A stretch of DNA of 64,000 bases from Spinacia oleracea (GCF_020520425.1 NC_079489.1:21042001-21106000), one strand, 5' to 3'. Shown: positions 10,969 to 23,541, counted from the stretch's first letter. Notes: generated by a model from the sequence alone, not told the origin. A program made the numbers and translations.

Positions 10969-11826
10969 CTGTCAGGGGGTCGAAAAAGCGCGAGGCTAAT
11001 GCGTGACCTTGTCCCTCGTGGGTGTGACGATTCTTTTTATTCAATCAAGTGTAATTGGATTTCCTGTGAGTATACACCCAATTGACTAGTAATATAGGAG
11101 TCGCCATTTAGTTTTTAACGACAATGAGAAAAACTGACAAAACCCGGTTATCGTGACATAAAGGGAGTGCAATTATGTTTGACCACGACGGCCGTAGGTT
11201 CCCTTGTGATCCCTGGTGTGGGGATCTCTCAATATACACCCGCAAGGTAGAGATTGAGGGTTCGGGGGACTGTAACTACCGAGAGGAGTAATTCGCTCGT
11301 CGATAACTCCAGAGGCAGGATATCCTTACTAGCTCAGCATAAATAATTAAAGGGACATGCGTTAACTATTAAACTAATCTGAGTTGATTTTAGGAATATG
11401 CAACATATAATACTAATTCGATCATGATTATCTGATTTAAATAGCATTAAGGGACCTAGCATGATAATCCGATTTCCCAAAAATATTATATTTGTTAGGC
11501 GTGATAGAACAATCAGATTAGGTTAGTTTAACAGTTCATAAAAAGGGCGAGGAAAGCAGTTAAATCATCGAAAATGGACACATTACGACGCACCCTTGAG
11601 AGGTGCGTCACGGTTCTCAGAAAACTAACCACTTTGACTTTGCTATTTCTCCTTTTTATTTAACGAATCTCAATTATGGGACAGGATACGTTCTGTTCGA
11701 TTTATGGATCGATTGCGACAGAACGCGTGAACAGTTTCGCAGCGAGAGGCTTAGGCTAAGGGTTGGAGTCAATACTCAGAATATAATTGTGTGTTGTTGT
11801 GTGTTCTTTCACGTCGAAATTAGGGG

Positions 11827-11836
11827 CCTATTTATA
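11827..11836 (-). promoter_or_regulatory. TATA box of the Tat-like LTR
   Basis: The minus strand reads TATAAATAGG, a near-ideal plant TATA box placed inside the LTR and pointing toward gag. Transcription would start roughly 30 bp further on, near 11795-11805. Confidence 0.65.
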
Positions 11837-11910
11837 GGGAAGAGTTCGTGGAAAGATAGAATTGCAGAGTTCTAATCCACAAAGAATTAGGAAAAAACAC
11901 GCACCCAGGT

Positions 11911-11972
11911 ATTTTCAGCGCCCAGGCCTGGGCGCCGAAGATTTCGGCGCCCAGAGCCAGGCGTTGAAAATA
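11911..11972. repeat. GC-rich nested palindrome, copy 4 (in LTR)
   Basis: This is the most regular copy: gcgcccaggcctgggcgc is an exact 18-bp palindrome, followed by gaagatttc and a second GC palindrome. It lies inside the LTR, about 75 bp upstream (in element orientation) of the TATA box. Confidence 0.85.
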
Positions 11973-12432
11973 GGGTCTGGGCAGTTTTCTTTAGTCAGAT
12001 TCGGATTCCTAAAATCCGTAGAGTTTGAGATTAATTCGAGTCTTTTAGCGCGTATCAATTTTATGACGGAATGCGTCTGGGCCCGTTACGAACTCTAGGC
12101 TCGTTAGGATTTTAATTAATACGTAACTCTTATTTCTGAATCATATTAGGAATAGGATTCTCGCAGTTTTCTATCTCATTTAGGATTTATGTTGGAATGC
12201 AACACCTAATTCTGACAGGTTTCTATCTTTTATGATTTGCCACTTTTAGAAGCTACCTTTTACGGCAGTTACTATTTTTAGCAGGTTTCCATAAATAGCA
12301 GGTTACGGGAGAAATGAAATGGGGAATCGAGATTCGTTTATTTTATAGGAAACGCGTTGTCAAGTGGAGTTTTTATGCTTTCATCATCGAACCTTTCCCT
12401 TGCGGGAACGGGGACAAAAGTAGGTGTTTACA

Positions 12433-13659
12433 GGGGGTTTATAATACACCAAACAAAAAGAAAGGATTTGAAAAACACTTAAGTCATTCTCTAATTAAAA
12501 TATGAAATTTTAAATATAAAAAATATATATTTTAAAAAAAAATAGTTGTTAATAAAAAAAATTATTTTCTACGAACAAAAAGTTCATCTCAATAAACAAT
12601 AAATAATAAGAAATAATCATTCACACCTGACGAGTTAAAGGTTATCTTAATAATCAATATGTTCAATTTTTCTAATTTTGATAAGGAAATGAAACTAAGC
12701 GGACTACCTAGCTCATCCTTTCGGGTGAAATACAATGACTCTGAAATAAAGAAATGAAATCGAAAAGAACATAGGAACTACTCTAACCTCAAACTACTCG
12801 GTTCCAAGAAAAACTCGGTGAATAAACTACAGTTGCAAATGATTAGCCAAACAACATAAACCCTTCATTCTCACCGAGAAACTATAACTCCAGTCCAAAC
12901 ACGTTGATTACCTAAACTAAACCCAAAAGGCAATTAATTCTAAAAATATAAAATTGGAAGTAAAAAATAATGAAAACAATAAATAAGTAATTACATCCTT
13001 AACAAGAAAAAGTAAGGAAAAAAAAACTTCAACATATACATCCAAATAGTAGCATAATTACATATTAACAACTAAACAAAAAAACACACCACCATGCTTG
13101 GCAAGAAACATATATTACCGAACGAGAGAACTGGTAACTGATCAATACGTTCATATTTCAAAAAAAGTATTTAAAAACAATTTGGAATTGACAATGTCAA
13201 AATTAAAAAAGTACAATGATTATCATTCACAATATTGATCATCTGAACCGTTGAGTAGCTATCATCATCCATGATCTAGGGCATTATATATTTAACTTCA
13301 TCTTGAATTGTACTACATCGTGTGTACTCATTTAATTTGTTTCACGTGAATTTACAATATTAATTTTGTAATTTAAAATTTTAGATTTTAATTAGAATAT
13401 GAATTAAGTGTTTTTTAAATCCTTTCCTTTTTGTTTGGTTTATTTTAAATACCCTAATTCACTTTGGTGTTTATTAAAACTTTATATTTCTACTTTATTG
13501 TTTAAAACTTTATAATTCACTTAGAGTGCATACTAATTTTTACTTTGATGTTTTTTAAAGTCGTATATATACACGTTGGTCGCTATTTTTTTTTTTTTTT
13601 TTGCACGTTCTCATCCTCAATTCCTACATAAAAATCATGTTCTTATATAATAAACCTAG
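12433..13659. other. AT-rich spacer
   Basis: Between the Tat-like LTR and the copia element. It has long A/T runs and no ORF, RNA gene or clear repeat that I can support. Confidence 0.6.
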
Positions 13660-13984
13660 TTTTTTGAAGGAAATAATGCCCTTGGTCCAAGTATGCATTC
13701 TATGTTAAGTCTAATAAATGCGGTTCAGTATTAATTAACAAGTTAATAATTCAGTGAGATCAAGTGAGCTGAATGCCTAGCTAGAGGCCGCTTCAGTTCA
13801 AGTGGAATTAATGATATTAATCCACAGCTTACTCTTGACTGAACCCGTAGGGTCACACAAATAGTACGTAAACGGATCAAGTATTTAATGGCATTAAATA
13901 CTCCATCTATGAATATTCGGAACCAACGGATCTTGGTTTCAGTGGGAGCTAAGATCGTCACAGGCAAGAAATGAATACTCCGGA

Positions 13985-14300
13985 AACGATGATATTGCCG
14001 GAAACGGAAATATGGATCGTATCGGAAATATAAATATTATCCAAGTCGTAGATGTTGCAGGAAACGGAAACATGGTACGTATCGGAAAATATTATCGGAA
14101 ATGGAAATATTGCCAGAATCGGAAATATTGCCGGAAACGGAAATATTGTCAGAATCGGAAATATTACCGGAATCGGAAAATAATTCCGGAAACGGAAATA
14201 TTAAATATTTGTTCGAAACGGAAATTAATTCCGGAATCGGAAATATTAAATATTGTTCGTATCGGAAATGAATTCCGGAATCGGAAAATTTAATCGGAAG
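13985..14300 (+). repeat. CGGAAA/CGGAAATATT tandem array in LTR
   Basis: Roughly 20 loosely periodic units of the type cggaaayggaaatatt, spaced about 12-20 bp. The array is present again in the right LTR at about 31270-31585. It lies some 400 bp upstream of the TATA box, where LTR enhancers usually are; an enhancer role is inference only. Confidence 0.8.
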
Positions 14301-14330
14301 CGCATCGTACGAATAAGCATCGGACGAGGC

Positions 14331-14570
14331 CTGCCGGACGAGGCCCAGCACAAAGCCAGGCCATCGCCCAGCAAGCCAAGCGCGCCGCACAAACAGCCAC
14401 GCCAGGCCCAGCGCAAGGCCAGGCCCAGCAGGCTGCGCAGCGCGCACAGCGCGCACAGCACGCGCAGCGCGCAGCGCGCGCGGGCGCTGCGTGGGCTGCT
14501 GCTCGCGCGCACGCATGGGGGCCCATCGTGGCTGCCGTGCGTGTGTGTGCAAGTGTTTGTGTTCGTGCAC
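14331..14570 (+). repeat. GC-rich CAGCGCG tract in LTR
   Basis: Simple-sequence GC tract built from gccaggccca and gcgcacagcgcg units, in sharp contrast to the AT-rich flanks. It is repeated in the right LTR at about 31615-31855. No coding content is credible. Confidence 0.75.
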
Positions 14571-14710
14571 GTTTCCTAAAACATGCAGAGTTCGGTTAAT
14601 GATTAAATTCCTAATTCTATTTGATAAATTAATTGAATTAGAGTTCTTGTAGGATTCTAGGTTTAATTAATTTGTATCTGAATAGGATTTCGATTCCCTT
14701 TCCATACCCC

Positions 14711-14718
14711 TATAAATA
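14711..14718 (+). promoter_or_regulatory. TATA box, left copia LTR
   Basis: TATAAATA after a C-run (cccctataaatatgagg), followed about 30 bp later by the likely start region. The identical site in the right LTR is at 31996-32003. Confidence 0.65.
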
Positions 14719-15074
14719 TGAGGCTAGGGCTCACAATTTATAACGAGTTTCAAAGTATTCAAAGTGAGTTTTTGAGATAAAAATTCAGCCACACATCTTG
14801 CTCAAAAGTGCCGAAAATTCTAGTACCTTAAGGGCGATTCTAGTTGGTCAATCTTAAGGCGGATCCGGACGTGCTGTGGACTATCTACGGAGGGACGACA
14901 CTTGGAGTCCTAAAGACTTGTTCTTGTTCGGTTCGGGCGCAGCTAGGGAAGGCACGCAACAAAGAGTATGCATCTAAACTATGCTAAATGATTATGTGTA
15001 AATAATATGTTGTCCTGGGTTAATGGTTGTTTCCGCATGATCTATGTAATGTCATATGTATCATAACCTAACAG

Positions 15075-15082
15075 TGGTATCA
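15075..15082 (+). other. Primer binding site, tRNA-iMet type
   Basis: tggtatca lies one base after the LTR end, complementary to the 3' end of initiator tRNA-Met as in most Ty1/copia elements. The following bases (cgagcc) deviate from the usual gagc. Confidence 0.8.
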
Positions 15083-15859
15083 CGAGCCCCTTATTATTTT
15101 CATAATCTAAATTGCATGAACATGGTTAAATATTACAAATTTGCAAGAATTAAAAGGGGTGATTAATTTTCGTAATTGTTAATTAATTGCAAATTGCGTT
15201 TATTTAATTATACGTACGCAGTTTTTCGGCAGTTTCTTCGTTACTCATCCGAATTGAGTGATTTTTGTGTCAATTCCGCATGTAAAAGGCATTCTAAAAT
15301 TTTGACAAAAATAATTTTTTTCTGCCGAACCCAGAATTCTCAAATTCGAAGCCTAACTATGACTTTTCGAAGGTTTTAGTTTTTCGAATGCAAAATTTCG
15401 TAAATTTAAGATGTTAAATTAAATATTTGCGATTCTTGTTGATAAATCTTGAATTTTTGATTGACCTACTGCATATGTTTAACAAGTTTGAATGCCTAGT
15501 CTTGTTAATTATGCAATCTAATTTGCAATTATGATTAATTTGTTGAAAATTAGAATAATTTAGAATTAATTTGATTTTCATAATTAATTGTAATTTAATT
15601 AGAAACCTATGATTAAAAACCACCATAAAAAATTGTAAATTTATGATAAATTTTAAATTTTTATGACCTAGACTTGAATCCATAACAATCGGAAATCAAT
15701 TGGATAATAAATTTTCGATTTTTTTCGCCCTAAAATTATGAAATTAATAATATTTATTAATTTGTCATTAATTTTATAAATTTTAAATTTTTTATGCGAT
15801 TCGTTCATATAACTTGCACGCACAAAGCAATGGACGCTTCGTGTTACCCTTAAGGGGTG

Positions 15860-16540
15860 TTGTATAATGCGGGCATGCGACGACGAGCAAGGGAGCTCGT
15901 CGCCCGTGCGGCACGAATGCAATGAGCAAGGGCGTAGTGCACGAGCACAAGGCAGCAGCCCTGCCTTGTGTCGTGTGCCACGAGCAATGGATGAATGGGC
16001 ATGGGCGAAGGGCGAGCCAAGGCAGTCGCGTGTGGGCAGCAAGCGAGCTGCGCCACAACGCGCGCTGCCTCGCACAAGAGCGCGCAGCCTCGCGCGCAGC
16101 GAGCGCAAGCTCGCGTGCCACGAGCGCTGCGCCCAGCATTGCTCGCGCGCACAGCGAACGATGTCGCCCGCCCAGCGAGCGATGTCGCGCGCCCAGCGAG
16201 CGATGGCTCGCGCGCCCAGCGAGCGATGTCGCGCGCCCAGCGAGCGATGGCTCGCGCGACCAGCGAGCGATGGCTCGCGCGACCAGCGAGCGATGGCTCG
16301 CGCGACCAGCGAGCGATGTCGCGCGCCCAGCGAGCGATGTCGCGCGCGCACTGCGAGCGATAGCTCGCGTGCGATGAGCGCTGGCGCGCGCAGCGAGCAC
16401 CAATGCGTGCGGAGGCTTGCGATGGGGATGCAGCAGCTATGCGACGAGCGCATGGGCTGCGCGCACATGGCCAGCAATGGTTGTGTGCGTGCGGCCCATG
16501 GGCGTGCAACGCGTAGGGTGTTTGCGTTACGATTAAAGAT
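15860..16540. repeat. GC-rich island with 22-bp minisatellite
   Basis: About 680 bp of strongly GC-rich sequence in an AT-rich element. At about 16150-16375 a 22-23-bp unit (cagcgagcgatg plus a gctcgcgcg-type tail) repeats about ten times with two alternating variants. Several frames on both strands are open across it, which follows from the lack of AT-rich stop codons and does not show coding. It lies in the leader between primer site and the first pol remains. Confidence 0.8.
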
Positions 16541-16559
16541 CGTTTTGAATGTTTAATTT

Positions 16560-18880
16560 GAAAATTCCAGTTCACGTAATTTTAATTAATTTTAAAATTA
16601 ATAATTTAAATTATTTTCTTGGATTTTAATTTTGAATATTGTAATTATAATAAATTTTATTTATTCTAATTATTTTACTAAAATTAAAATCATGAATTAA
16701 TTTAAATACGACTGAAATTAAATTAAACTTTTTGGATTCAATTATAAGTTTATATGAGCTTTAAATTTTAATTAAATTTGTATGTTTCCGGTTAGACTAG
16801 AAATACATTTTTATGTTTAAAATTAGTAAAGCATATGAATTTATTGGTTTAAGTGGGAGCGTATTTTAGTCATAAACTCTTGATTAGGTCTACAAATCCT
16901 TAAGGTTAAAACAACTTGATTAGAATTAATAAGGACTGAATAATTGGTAGATTATTGGTGCCCTTGATTAATTGTTGCAAATGTTTACGTGATGCATAAT
17001 GTGTTTTACTAACCAGCTATGTGGGCCATTCATGATAATGAATGGGTGAATGGTATATATTGTATATGTACTGTTTTGCAGGTTATGAAGTGACTAGTAT
17101 GGCCCAAATAGGATAGAAAATATGGTCTGCGTACCATTAATTTGAATGTAATTGGTCTAAAGTACCAAAGTTATTTTTTCAATTCAAATATGGTCTGCGT
17201 ACCATCAAATAGTTGTAATTAGTTATAGCTTATCCTATTTGAAGAAAATGGTGCCTCCCACGGAGATTTTCAAGACGGACTTTGAAGTTAAAGCTTCAAG
17301 ATGAAGTCGGGCCATACTAGATCACATTTATCTTATGCATGCTTTAAGTTATTTATTGCTTTAAATATGTCTTAATTATGCATAAGATTGTGGCTTGATT
17401 ATGTTGCATGATTAAGGATTTTAGTTCACTTAAAATCTAACCAACATAGTAAGAGCCTTAAGTTCCAAACTTAAAAATTGAGTTAAAAGGTGCCATGCCA
17501 AAATATACACTTGCTTGGATATCCTTTACATCAATCTAGTAATAGTTTTCGCTCAGCGAGGTGTTACTTATTGGTCCTAAAGGGGCAAGGTACACAAATA
17601 ATTGTGAGTACATGTTAGTTTTGGTGAAACTCAACGATATAAGTAAGGAGTCCTTTTATGTCGTGGCAAAATCGATAGGTTTACCTAATAAGTTCTTAGA
17701 CGTACCTATCAACCAAGAGTAGTTTTTAGACTATTAGCAAAAGGCTTTTGCTTACCTAAAATGTTTTAGAATTGAGTCGACAAACTGTGCTTAATTCTTC
17801 AATGGTTTTAGGATCTTGGAATCATTTTATTCACACATGCCGGAACAATAAAATCGAATAAAATGCTAATAACTTGTTTGAATTGCATGGTTGCTTTAAT
17901 TTCAAGTTATTATTCATGATAAATGTTTAGACTTTGCATGCTTCAATGTATGTTTTAATTATTGTTTATAATTAAATATCTTGCACTGCAATAAATCCTT
18001 TTAGAAAGGTAACAGTAAATTTCCTCGATTGGTAGTGAATCCAAGAACGATTCACGGAAAAGAGAGAAAGTGAGCAATTTAAAATGTACGTTTCTTATAT
18101 CGACTTTTATGGTTGTTTTCGAATATCAAATTCGAATGGCAAACCAATTGGTGCTTGTGAATTCAAAATACACTGTAGTTTTGAGATCATAAAGCATTGA
18201 GCTTAAACGCTCAGCTTTACCAATGGTTAACAACCTAATATCTTTGTCCATTTAATTCTCGAATGAGTCTAGTCCCTAGACATTCGAATAGATCGATGCT
18301 TAGAGAACTTTAGAAGCTTCTGGTAAGATCATCTAGTTGAAACTTAATATTCAACATAAATTAAATGTTAAGAACCTTGTTGGGGTGACATTGGACATGT
18401 CTAACAAGTATAAAAGTCAACACTAAAGAATTCAATTCTTAAGACTATAAGAAAGGGTACAAGAAATAGGAAACAAGGAACAAATGAAAGGAATTTACGA
18501 TTCCGTTTCTACCTATAAGTTTATGTTTAAAGAGAAGTGACCTAGCAATCAAACTTCCTTGGTATCATATACCGCTTGAGGTTCTTACTTCGGTAATAAC
18601 TCAAATAATGGAAGCTAGGCTACACTAATGGCCTACAAGTGGGAAATGAAGCATGGCAATGCTACATTAGTTGTAGGGTCATCTAGTTTGTTTTAAGTCC
18701 TTTCAAGGCTGGAACTAAATGGCTATTTTGTTCCATAATCAGCATACCTAAATTTCTGCTTCAAACACAGAAAGACTCACATTCAAGAAAAACAAAAGCA
18801 ATGTTTGTTTGTTTATTTGAATGAAATGGTCAATTACAGGTTGAGTCAATATGCTTGATTAAAACAAACAACTCTTTAAA
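16560..18880 (+). other. Copia leader and possible gag remains
   Basis: AT-rich and without a usable ORF. atggcccaaataggatag near 17098 looks like a gag start followed at once by a stop. I see no gag motif that can be assigned with confidence. Confidence 0.4.
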
Positions 18881-21850
18881 GAACTTTACTAGGTTCAAAT
18901 CAACTTCTTGATTTGAGTTCCACTAATCTTTGGCATTGTTGCTTAGACCATATCAACAAGTTAACATTCAAAAGCTCTATTTTGATGGACTTTTGAAAGT
19001 TGGTTGATTTCTAGATCAACTTAAGACAAGCTAGTCTTACTTGTTGAAAGTAACAAAGAATATGAACTATTGTTAGAACGCCTAGACGATAGAGTTCAAA
19101 GCTAAAGAAAGGTTTTATGACTTTATTATTTCACATGGATTTGAGTGAATATAGGTTTATTTACTCAAATGTGATATAAGTTGAATCTGTTTGGCTAGTT
19201 CAAAGATTCAGAAGTATAAAATCCACTTGGCAAGAAATCATAAAGATCTAGGTTAGATCATGTTGATGATTACTTGAGACCAAATATGATCATCAATGAT
19301 TGTGTGTTGTAATTTCACAATCTAGGTCCATAAGATATGGCATATCTTAGTTGGAATAATCGAAGTCAATTAGTACTTGATTCGATCAATGATGGATCAT
19401 AAAGACTTTTCCTATAATTTCTAAAACAAAATGCTCAACTACCACCAAACTAAACCAAATTCGTCAAAGCTATTGAAAAGTAATTTCAGAATATCTTTTC
19501 ATAATATATCTAAAGAGTTCTTAAACTCAGTGGGAGCTTAGTGTTTGTTATTCAACAAACTAAGGTCCAAGTATAGATATATGTTTCATTGTGATTTATT
19601 CAAATGAGACACAAGGGTATTGTTTCTACCACGAATTTTTTGAGAACATAATGTTTGTTTGCTCGAAATAATGTCCTTTTGGAGATTCGTTTCCAAAATG
19701 ACAAGTGGGAGAAAATAGACCTCGAAAGTCTTCGAGGCGAACAACAAACATAAACGGACATTCCGGAGGCTTTTCGAAGTTCTTCAGAAAATTCGAACTT
19801 ATTCTTTAAGGACTTTAGAAGTGGCTTTAAAGAATAGACATCTCTTAGAAGACTTTACAAGTGCTTCAAGGAGAACAGAATATTCAAAGGACTTTCAAGT
19901 GGCTATTGATATTCTATTGTTTGATGTTCTATACCCAAGTAGGCATAGAATTCAAGTCACTGAAACTATGAGATCCTTCTATTAGATAGTGAAGAAACAT
20001 AGAGATCAGGTAAATGAAACTATGAGATTCTTCTATTAAATAGTGAAGAAACCTACAACTTGCAGTCAAACTGTTATCATGTAGATTAATGAGTTTGTGA
20101 CTTGTAAGAAAGCTATGACGAAACCCAGATTCCCTAAAATGGTTAGAGGCCATATATAGACTAAATGTTTTAAATGGTTAGAGGCCATAAAACATACTCA
20201 ATGTTTTGATGACAGAATTGAAATTTTGTTGATTTGCAAGAATAGTTTCACACCTATTGGTTGCAAGTTTGTTTTAAGGATAAAAACCATCAAACATGGA
20301 ATTGTGTTCACACACAAAGCTAGATTAGTTGCTAAAGGTTACAAGCAAATTCATGGTATGGATTGTGTTGAAACCTCATGCAAAATCGTAATGCTTAAGT
20401 CTATAATTCAAGCAATGATTGCATATTGGTACATATGGCAATTGGATGACAAAACGTATTCCTCAATCAAATGTTGGAATATAATATGTACATGGTATGT
20501 CATAGAATTTGTGGATCCAAATAAATGCTTAAAAAGGAAAGCTAGCTTATAAAATCTAAGTACAGATATAAGCAAGCAATTGGGAATTGGAACTGTATTT
20601 TAAGTGAAGCTAATAAGCATTTTAGTTTCATAAAATATACATGATTCTTATAGATATATAAGAAGTTTAGTGGGAGTACATAAAAACTTAATTGGTCCTA
20701 TGTGTATCACACACATATCTCTCTATTGTAAAATAACATTCAAATGCTAATGACTTAGATTTGAGATTATTCATCAATGATGGACCATGGCAAAACTTAG
20801 TACATACTGGGTATTAAGATCTATTTACAAAGATCTTATGATATTGTTTTGGATTAAGTAATGGCATTTACTAAATCAAACACGAAAGTCTCCATTGGAG
20901 ATATTCAACCCATGTGAATAAATCTAAGTAAAGGATGTTTGAACTATGTATAAGCATTTACTAAGTTAAACATCAAAGAGTCTAAATGAGATTCTTAACC
21001 TATATTATATGTCAAAGAATTTAGCTGAATTTAGTATCTACTGAAACGAGATAAGCTAAAGTTACATGAATAGAATTCAATTGGGAATTATTCTGCAAAA
21101 GAATTTATCATGTATGATATAATATGAGGATCGCCAAAAACGTATCGTATGACTTTAGGCATGACGAACATATACCAATCTCTATTGATCTAAGTGAAGA
21201 TCAACTAGATTGAGATCAAGAATACTTATGGTACTTGAAAAGGTACATAGGAATAGTTCTTGATTCAAGGAAATAAAGATATGCTAAATATTGATGCTAC
21301 ACGCATAAACACTGGCAAAGGATCAAGCAAGACCCTTTGGAGTTAACCATTGATAAGGACGAGCTATAGAGCATCGTGTTTTGAAATGGCAACATGGGTT
21401 GGAGACCATGAGTTGTTGCGTGGGAAATTAAAATATTAATTTCTATGTTCTAAGATACAGCTGGAAAGTCTTCCACATGTCTGTGAACTGCTTGGATAAG
21501 TAAATCCAAACAAAGCATCACTAGCAACCTAAACAGTTGAAGTAAAAGTACTTATTGCCTAAGAAGCAATAAAACAGAGTTGTTTATATTAATGAGTTCT
21601 TCATTGAACTTTGGTGGATCACATGTCTGCTAACTTGATGGCTCTTCATTGCAAAATGCGTAGAACCACTATCGAAGTAAGAAAGACTAGATCACATAAT
21701 AAACAAACTCAAAAGATCTTATCATCATATCTCAAAGAACATTCGATGAAAAGGATGTTAAGATTGACAAAGCATGATAACTAAACCTATGCAACAAGTG
21801 AGAAGCAACACTCACGTTGTAGCACTGGAAATCAAGCATAGCTTTGAATT
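18880..21850 (+). pseudogene. Decayed Ty1/copia pol (integrase, RT, RNase H)
   Basis: Recognisable only in fragments. Near 18930 there is the pre-integrase block (LWHCCLDHIN). At about 20250-20460 there is an RT segment (IGCKFVLRIKT, then HKARLVAKGYKQIHGMD and IWQLDDKT), followed by a frame-broken RT core. Near 21560-21780 there are RNase H remains, including ALHCKM and a trace of the C-terminal KEHSMK block. Stops and frameshifts occur throughout, and the YVDD catalytic block is not recognisable. The order matches Ty1/copia (integrase before RT). It cannot encode a functional protein. Confidence 0.75.
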
Positions 21851-22349
21851 CCATGAAATGTTTTAAAGATGGGTTAGAGGCCCATGGTTGTAAAACATTG
21901 GGGTTGAACATTTATCATATATGAAATGAATTTCCATATTCCATTTAATCTTGGTTTAGTATTAAATGATGAGTCCCTTCAATTTGACGATATATTCAAG
22001 ATAGACTGTCAGGACCAGTCCTGTGACTAAGAAATGTCTATCAAGTGAACTTGAATGTCAAAGGTTGAAAATGGTCCCTAGTCGGAGTTTTCTATAAAAT
22101 TGGACGCATAGAAAACGTTAGACGATTAGAATGCAAGATGACTAGTAGTTCTGTTTCTTGAACTATGTGGACATGGCAATGTCATAATCATTTGCATAGA
22201 TACTTACTTTGGGAAGACTAGTATCGGACAAGACCTATGAAACTTTACTGTAAGAGATGAAAGTCTGTCATAAGTAAATTTCATTAAATTATTAGACACT
22301 AAATCCTCAATACCTGAGTGATTTGAGATTACACTACAAGAAAAGGGCC

Positions 22350-22870
22350 GTTTAACGACGGATCTTTGTAACCGTACAAAAGTCAGTTGCTAAATTACTA
22401 CTAGTCAAGTGTCAGTCGCCAATTTAGCACGGAAATATTTGCGGTCCCTATTTAACTACGGATTATCATTCGGTCACAAAAATCTGTAACAAATTACCAG
22501 CCAACCATATGTTGGTCACTAACGATTTACCGAAAGAATTCTAGTCTCTATTTAATTACCAACAAAATTTCTGTTACCAATTTCGATCGCTAAATAATTA
22601 CTGAAATACTTTTTAGTCACTACTTTGCTACAAAACAATTTCAATCCCTAAAAACCTACAGACACGATTTCAGTCGCAATGTCTTAGTCACAAAATAAGG
22701 ACTGGATAATTTTCTGTCACTTGTTAGCTACAGTTATTGTTCTGTCACACATTTCAGTCGCAATTTTACTACTAACTAAATTTCAGTCACTAATTAAACA
22801 CTGAAAAACTTATGGTCCCTATTCCACTACGAGCATAATACTTACTACAAAATTTCAAGTGAAATAAGAC
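22350..22870. repeat. CACTA 5' subterminal repeats
   Basis: Short motifs such as cagtcgc, ggtcacta and ctaaattac recur in both orientations at intervals of about 20-40 bp. They match those of the other end. Confidence 0.75.
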
Positions 22871-22954
22871 ATGAGTGTACTTGCACGTATGAAATCAATA
22901 CAAAAACGAATTTAACCAAACTATTCACGATAAGACAAGTTAAATGTAACCTTG

Positions 22955-23541
22955 TACTTCCTCTGTTCCTGATTTTTTTTCATTTCCTTGGGCACATTTT
23001 TCAATGCACATTTTGTAGCGTTAATATCTCCAATTACATGTTAGTAAAAAAATATAAAATTTTGATATTGTTAAAATACTGGCCGAGACGAAATAAAAAA
23101 TACCCCACATGCCTACGTTTTTTCTTATATATTGGAAAGAAATTAAAAGATTCTTTTGCATTGTGAATAGTGTCAAGATTCCAAATTGGCTGCAGATCTT
23201 TGAGGAACGAATTAGAAGGAGTATTCAAATGCTCCATAGAAAAGAAAAAAACTTGTTCAATACTCCCTTTGTATGTATTTATTAAAATATACACATCTCA
23301 AAATCAGCTGTATTTAATTAAAAGATACACTTTTCTATTTTTGGCATGTCATGGTCCTCATCCAATTATATTAATTTGTCTCTCGCTCTTGTGGTCCTCA
23401 TGCTTACTCACGCCATCTTCTTACTACAATAAATAATTCACCTACTATCCACTTTCATCTTATTTTAATAAATTCAACTCGCTCTCCGAACTATAACTAC
23501 GTGTCGTTCAAACTATACCTTTTAATTAAATGCGGAGGGAG
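22955..23541. mobile_element. Possible Stowaway-like MITE
   Basis: The left side starts tacttcctctgttcc and the right side ends cggagggagta, the imperfect inverted pair typical of Stowaway elements with a TA target. It is long for the type and its middle looks rearranged, so the boundaries are tentative. Confidence 0.4.

Larger units (their letters stand above)
4747..12432 (-). mobile_element. Tat/Ogre-like Ty3/gypsy element, non-autonomous, truncated by Athila
   Basis: In element orientation (minus) the order is 5' LTR (12432-10970), primer site, a leader of about 1.2 kb, one gag-protease ORF (9742-6839), then an ORF in the opposite direction (4749-6003). Beyond that it is cut by the Athila insertion. 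An antisense ORF near the 3' LTR, a long leader and this type of gag-protease are known features of the Tat/Ogre/Retand lineage. No RT, RNase H or integrase motif appears between 6003 and 6839, where pol should begin, so the copy looks pol-less and would depend on a helper. The 3' LTR is not in the window. Confidence 0.75.
10970..12432 (-). repeat. 5' LTR of the Tat-like element
   Basis: The 1463-bp LTR begins tgtcaggggg next to the primer site and ends ggtgtttaca (plus strand), giving TGT...ACA ends. In element orientation it opens with TGTAAACACC. It contains palindrome copy 4 and a TATA box. A related but diverged LTR fragment occurs at 59200-59559. Confidence 0.8.
13665..15073 (+). repeat. 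Left LTR of the large copia element
   Basis: 1409 bp, TG...CA ends, followed by a primer site. It contains a CGGAAA-rich tandem array, a GC-rich tract and a TATA box. The open frames reported across it are artefacts of these low-complexity tracts and recur in the right LTR. Confidence 0.92.

Noticed and set aside
14037..14579. Open frames of 78-177 residues in the copia LTR, repeated at 31322-31864
   Set aside because: They follow the CGGAAA array and GC tract of the LTR and have no protein-like composition.
16150..16375. Regular repeats that could suggest a CRISPR-like array
   Set aside because: Units are contiguous without unique spacers, and the DNA is plant nuclear.
15668..16575. Long overlapping open frames on both strands (up to 269 residues)
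   Set aside because: They all lie over the GC-rich minisatellite, are made of Arg/Ala/Ser/His repeats, and exist in several frames at once.
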